Of a DNA stretch of 64,000 nt, positions 61,907 through 64,000 are shown in pieces; within the stretch, counting starts at the first letter, position 1, and the number at the start of each line of letters is the position of its first letter. The DNA is from Taudactylus pleione. Taxonomy: Eukaryota > Chordata > Amphibia > Anura > Myobatrachidae. Position numbers and translations under genes: made by a program. Location: assembly GCA_031769625.1 (NCBI GenBank), contig JAUIMM010001598.1, positions 62,001 to 126,000 on the forward strand. Reading direction: 5' to 3'. The notes beneath the pieces are model-generated. The model searched no databases. It was given only the letters and a program-made list of their open reading frames with translations, and had not been told where the DNA came from.

Positions 61907-64000
61907 AAACACAGACAGCTCAAAATTTCACCGGATGTGTTGAAGACCAAGACCCACAAATGTGATGTGAAATGGTTTTTCTCCCATGTTGCATTTAAGA
62001 GAAAACAGCAAATGCACGTTTTTGGCCAAAATGCATTGAAAGCAAAGGAAAAAACAAAAGCGCATACTTTGTGATATCTCCTCTTGTAGCACATACAGAC
62101 ACCTCAAAATTTCACCGGATGTGTTGAAGACCAAGACGCACAAATGTGATGTGAAATGGTTTTTCTCCCATGTTGCATTTAAGAGAAAACAGCAAATGCA
62201 CGTTTTAGGCCAAAATGCATTGAAAGCAATGGAAACAACAAAAGCGCATACTTTGTGTTATCTCCTCTTGTAGAAAACACAGACAGCTCAAAATTTCACT
62301 GGATGTGTTGAAGACCAAGACCCACAAATGTGATGAGAAATGGTTTTTCTCCCATGTTGCGTTTAAGAGAAAATCGCAAATGCACGTTTTAGGCCAAAAT
62401 GCATTGAAAGCAATGAAAACAACAAAAGCGCATACTTTGTGATATCTCCTCTTGTAGCAAACACAGACAGCTCAAAATTTCACTGGATGTGTTGAAGACC
62501 AAGTCCCACAAATGTGATGTGAAATGGTTTTTCTCCCATGTTGTGTTTAAGAGAAAACAGCAATTGTTCATTTTAGGCCAAAATGCATTGAAATCAATGG
62601 AAACAACAAAAGCGCATACTTTGTGTTATCTCCTCTTGTAGCAAACACAGACAGCTCAAAATTTCACTGGATGTGTTGAAGACCAAGACCCACAAATGTG
62701 ATGTGAAATGGTTTTTCTCCCATGTTGCGTTTAAGAGAAAACAGCAAATGCACGTTTTAGGCCAAAATGCATTGAAAGCAATGGAAACAACAAAAATGCA
62801 TACTTTGTGAAATCTCCTCTTGTGGCAAACACAGACAGCTCAAAATTTCACTGAATGTGTTGAAGACCAAGTCCCACAAATGTGATGCGAAATGGTTTTT
62901 CTCCCATGTTGCGTTTAAGAGAAAAGAGCAATTGTTCATTTTAGGCCAAAATGCATTGAAAGCAATGGAAACAACGAAAGCGCATACTTTGTGTTATCTC
63001 CTCTTGTAGCAAACACAGACAGTTCAAAATTTCACTGGATGTGTTGAAGACCAAGACCCACAAATATGATGTGAAATGGTTTTTCTCCCATGTTGCGTTT
63101 AAGAGAAAACAGCAAATGCACGTTTTAGGCCAAAATGCATTGAAAGAAATGGAAACAACAAAAGCGCATACTTTGTGATATCTCCTCTTGTAGCAAACAC
63201 AGACAGCTCAAAATTTCACTGGATGTGTTGAAGACCAATACCCACAAATGTGATGTGAAATGGTTTTTCTCCCATGTTGTGTTTAAGAGAACAGCAATTG
63301 TTCATTTTAGGCCAAAATGCATTGAAAGCAATGGAAACAACAAAAGCGCATACTTTGTGATATCTCCTCTTGTAGCAAACACAGACAGCTCAAAATCTCA
63401 CTTGATGTGTTGAAGACCAACTACCACAAATGTGATGTGAAATGGTTTTTCTCCCTTGTTGCGTTTAAGAGAAAACAGCAATTGTTCATTTTAGGCCAAA
63501 ATGCATTGAAAGCAATGGAAACAACAAAAGCGCATACTTTGTGTTATCTCCTCTTGTAGCAAATACAGACACCTCAAAATTTCACCGGATGTGTTGAAGA
63601 CCAAGACCCACAAATGTGATGTGAAATGGTTGTTCTCCCATGTTGCGTTTAAGAGAAAACAGCAAATGTACGTTTTAGGCCAAAATGCATTAAAAGCAAT
63701 GGAAACAACAAAAGCGCATACTTTGTGTTATCTCCTCTTGTAGCAAACACAGATAGCTCAAAATTTCACTGGATGTGTTGAAGACCAAGTCCCATAAATG
63801 TGATGTGAAATGGTTTTTCTCCCATGTTGCGTTTAAGAGAAAACAGCAATTGTTCATTTTAGGCCAAAATGCGTTGAAAGCAATGGAAACAACTAAAGCG
63901 CATACTTTGTGTTATCTCCTCTTGTAGCAAAGAGAGACAGCTCAAAATTTCACTGGATGTGTTGAAGACTAAGACCCACAAATGTGATGTGAAATGGTTT
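61907..64000 (+). repeat. 2.1-kb block duplicated 14,710 bp away, copy 2, runs off the window
   Basis: Counterpart of 47,197-49,290. The match holds to the last base of the window, so the duplicated unit is longer than can be seen here. Confidence 0.85.

Larger units (their letters stand above)
5889..64000 (+). repeat. 184-bp tandem satellite array, about 316 monomers, continues past window end
   Basis: The monomer recurs without a break from the first GACCAAG at 5889 to the last base. The second copy of that site is at 6073, giving 184 bp; 58,112 bp / 184 bp gives about 316 copies. Each unit carries the same landmarks in order: GACCAAGACCCACAAATG, TGAAATGGTTTTTCTCCC, TTTAAGAGAAAACAGCAA, GGCCAAAATGCATTGAAAGC, CTCCTCTTGTAGCAAACAC and CTCAAAATTTCACTGGATG. 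All copies have the same orientation. Differences are mostly single substitutions and small indels (179-, 182- and 183-bp forms). A diagnostic site splits most units into two classes, 'AATTGTTCATTTTAGG' and 'AAATGCACGTTTTAGG', which are interspersed. I do not recognise the family. Higher-order structure is given in the separate repeat entries; no gene is embedded. Confidence 0.97.

Noticed and set aside
5889..64000. Dozens of 60-121 aa reading frames on both strands of the satellite
   Set aside because: All repeat with the 184-bp period, lack recognisable domains, and break or fuse with single-base indels; they are by-products of the monomer.
5889..64000. CRISPR-like or other repeat-spacer array
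   Set aside because: Monomers abut with no unique spacers and the unit is far longer than CRISPR repeats; the neighbouring LINE shows a eukaryotic context.
5889..64000. CENP-B box in the satellite
   Set aside because: I looked for the TTCG....A..CGGG core on both strands of the consensus and common variants and found no match.

Overview
The window looks like part of a eukaryotic, probably vertebrate, chromosome and falls into three parts. The 5' end (1-5,723) is a plus-strand non-LTR retrotransposon of the L1 superfamily, closest by motif pattern to the Tx1-like group known mainly from fish and amphibians. Its ORF1 (CCHC-knuckle RNA-binding protein) is cut by the window edge. Its ORF2 (AP-like endonuclease + reverse transcriptase + C-terminal CCHC) is complete, uninterrupted and keeps its catalytic residues. 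The element ends in a short 3' UTR and an A-rich (AAAAC)n tail. The Tx1-like element is the only guide to the host, so 'teleost fish or amphibian' is an inference.

A short non-repetitive AT-rich stretch of about 165 bp (5,724-5,888) separates the retrotransposon from the rest. From 5,889 to the last base, about 58.1 kb, the sequence is one head-to-tail tandem satellite with a basic monomer of 184 bp (about 316 monomers). It has a single orientation and no inserted element, gene or gap that I can see. I do not recognise the satellite family. Centromeric or pericentromeric location is a reasonable hypothesis, not something the sequence proves.

The satellite has a layered, irregular higher-order structure. 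Blocks of 2 to about 33 monomers are duplicated in tandem or at a distance: offsets of 368, 550, 1,103, 1,471, 1,650, 1,654, 1,839, 2,018, 2,207, 4,224, 6,067, 6,620 and 14,710 bp can be read directly. Junctions where whole monomers are gained or lost are visible near 19.2, 31.4, 44.5, 46.65 and 54.47 kb, as expected from repeated unequal exchange. Monomer variants are regional: a 5-bp-deleted (179-bp) form occurs only at about 17-27 kb and a 2-bp-deleted (182-bp) form only beyond 28 kb.

The many 60-codon minus-strand reading frames in the satellite are a by-product of the monomer sequence and are not annotated as genes. No tRNA, rRNA, CRISPR or host protein-coding gene was found. The one place where I suspect the assembly rather than biology is 54,207-54,472, where five single-base indels cluster at a three-monomer junction.
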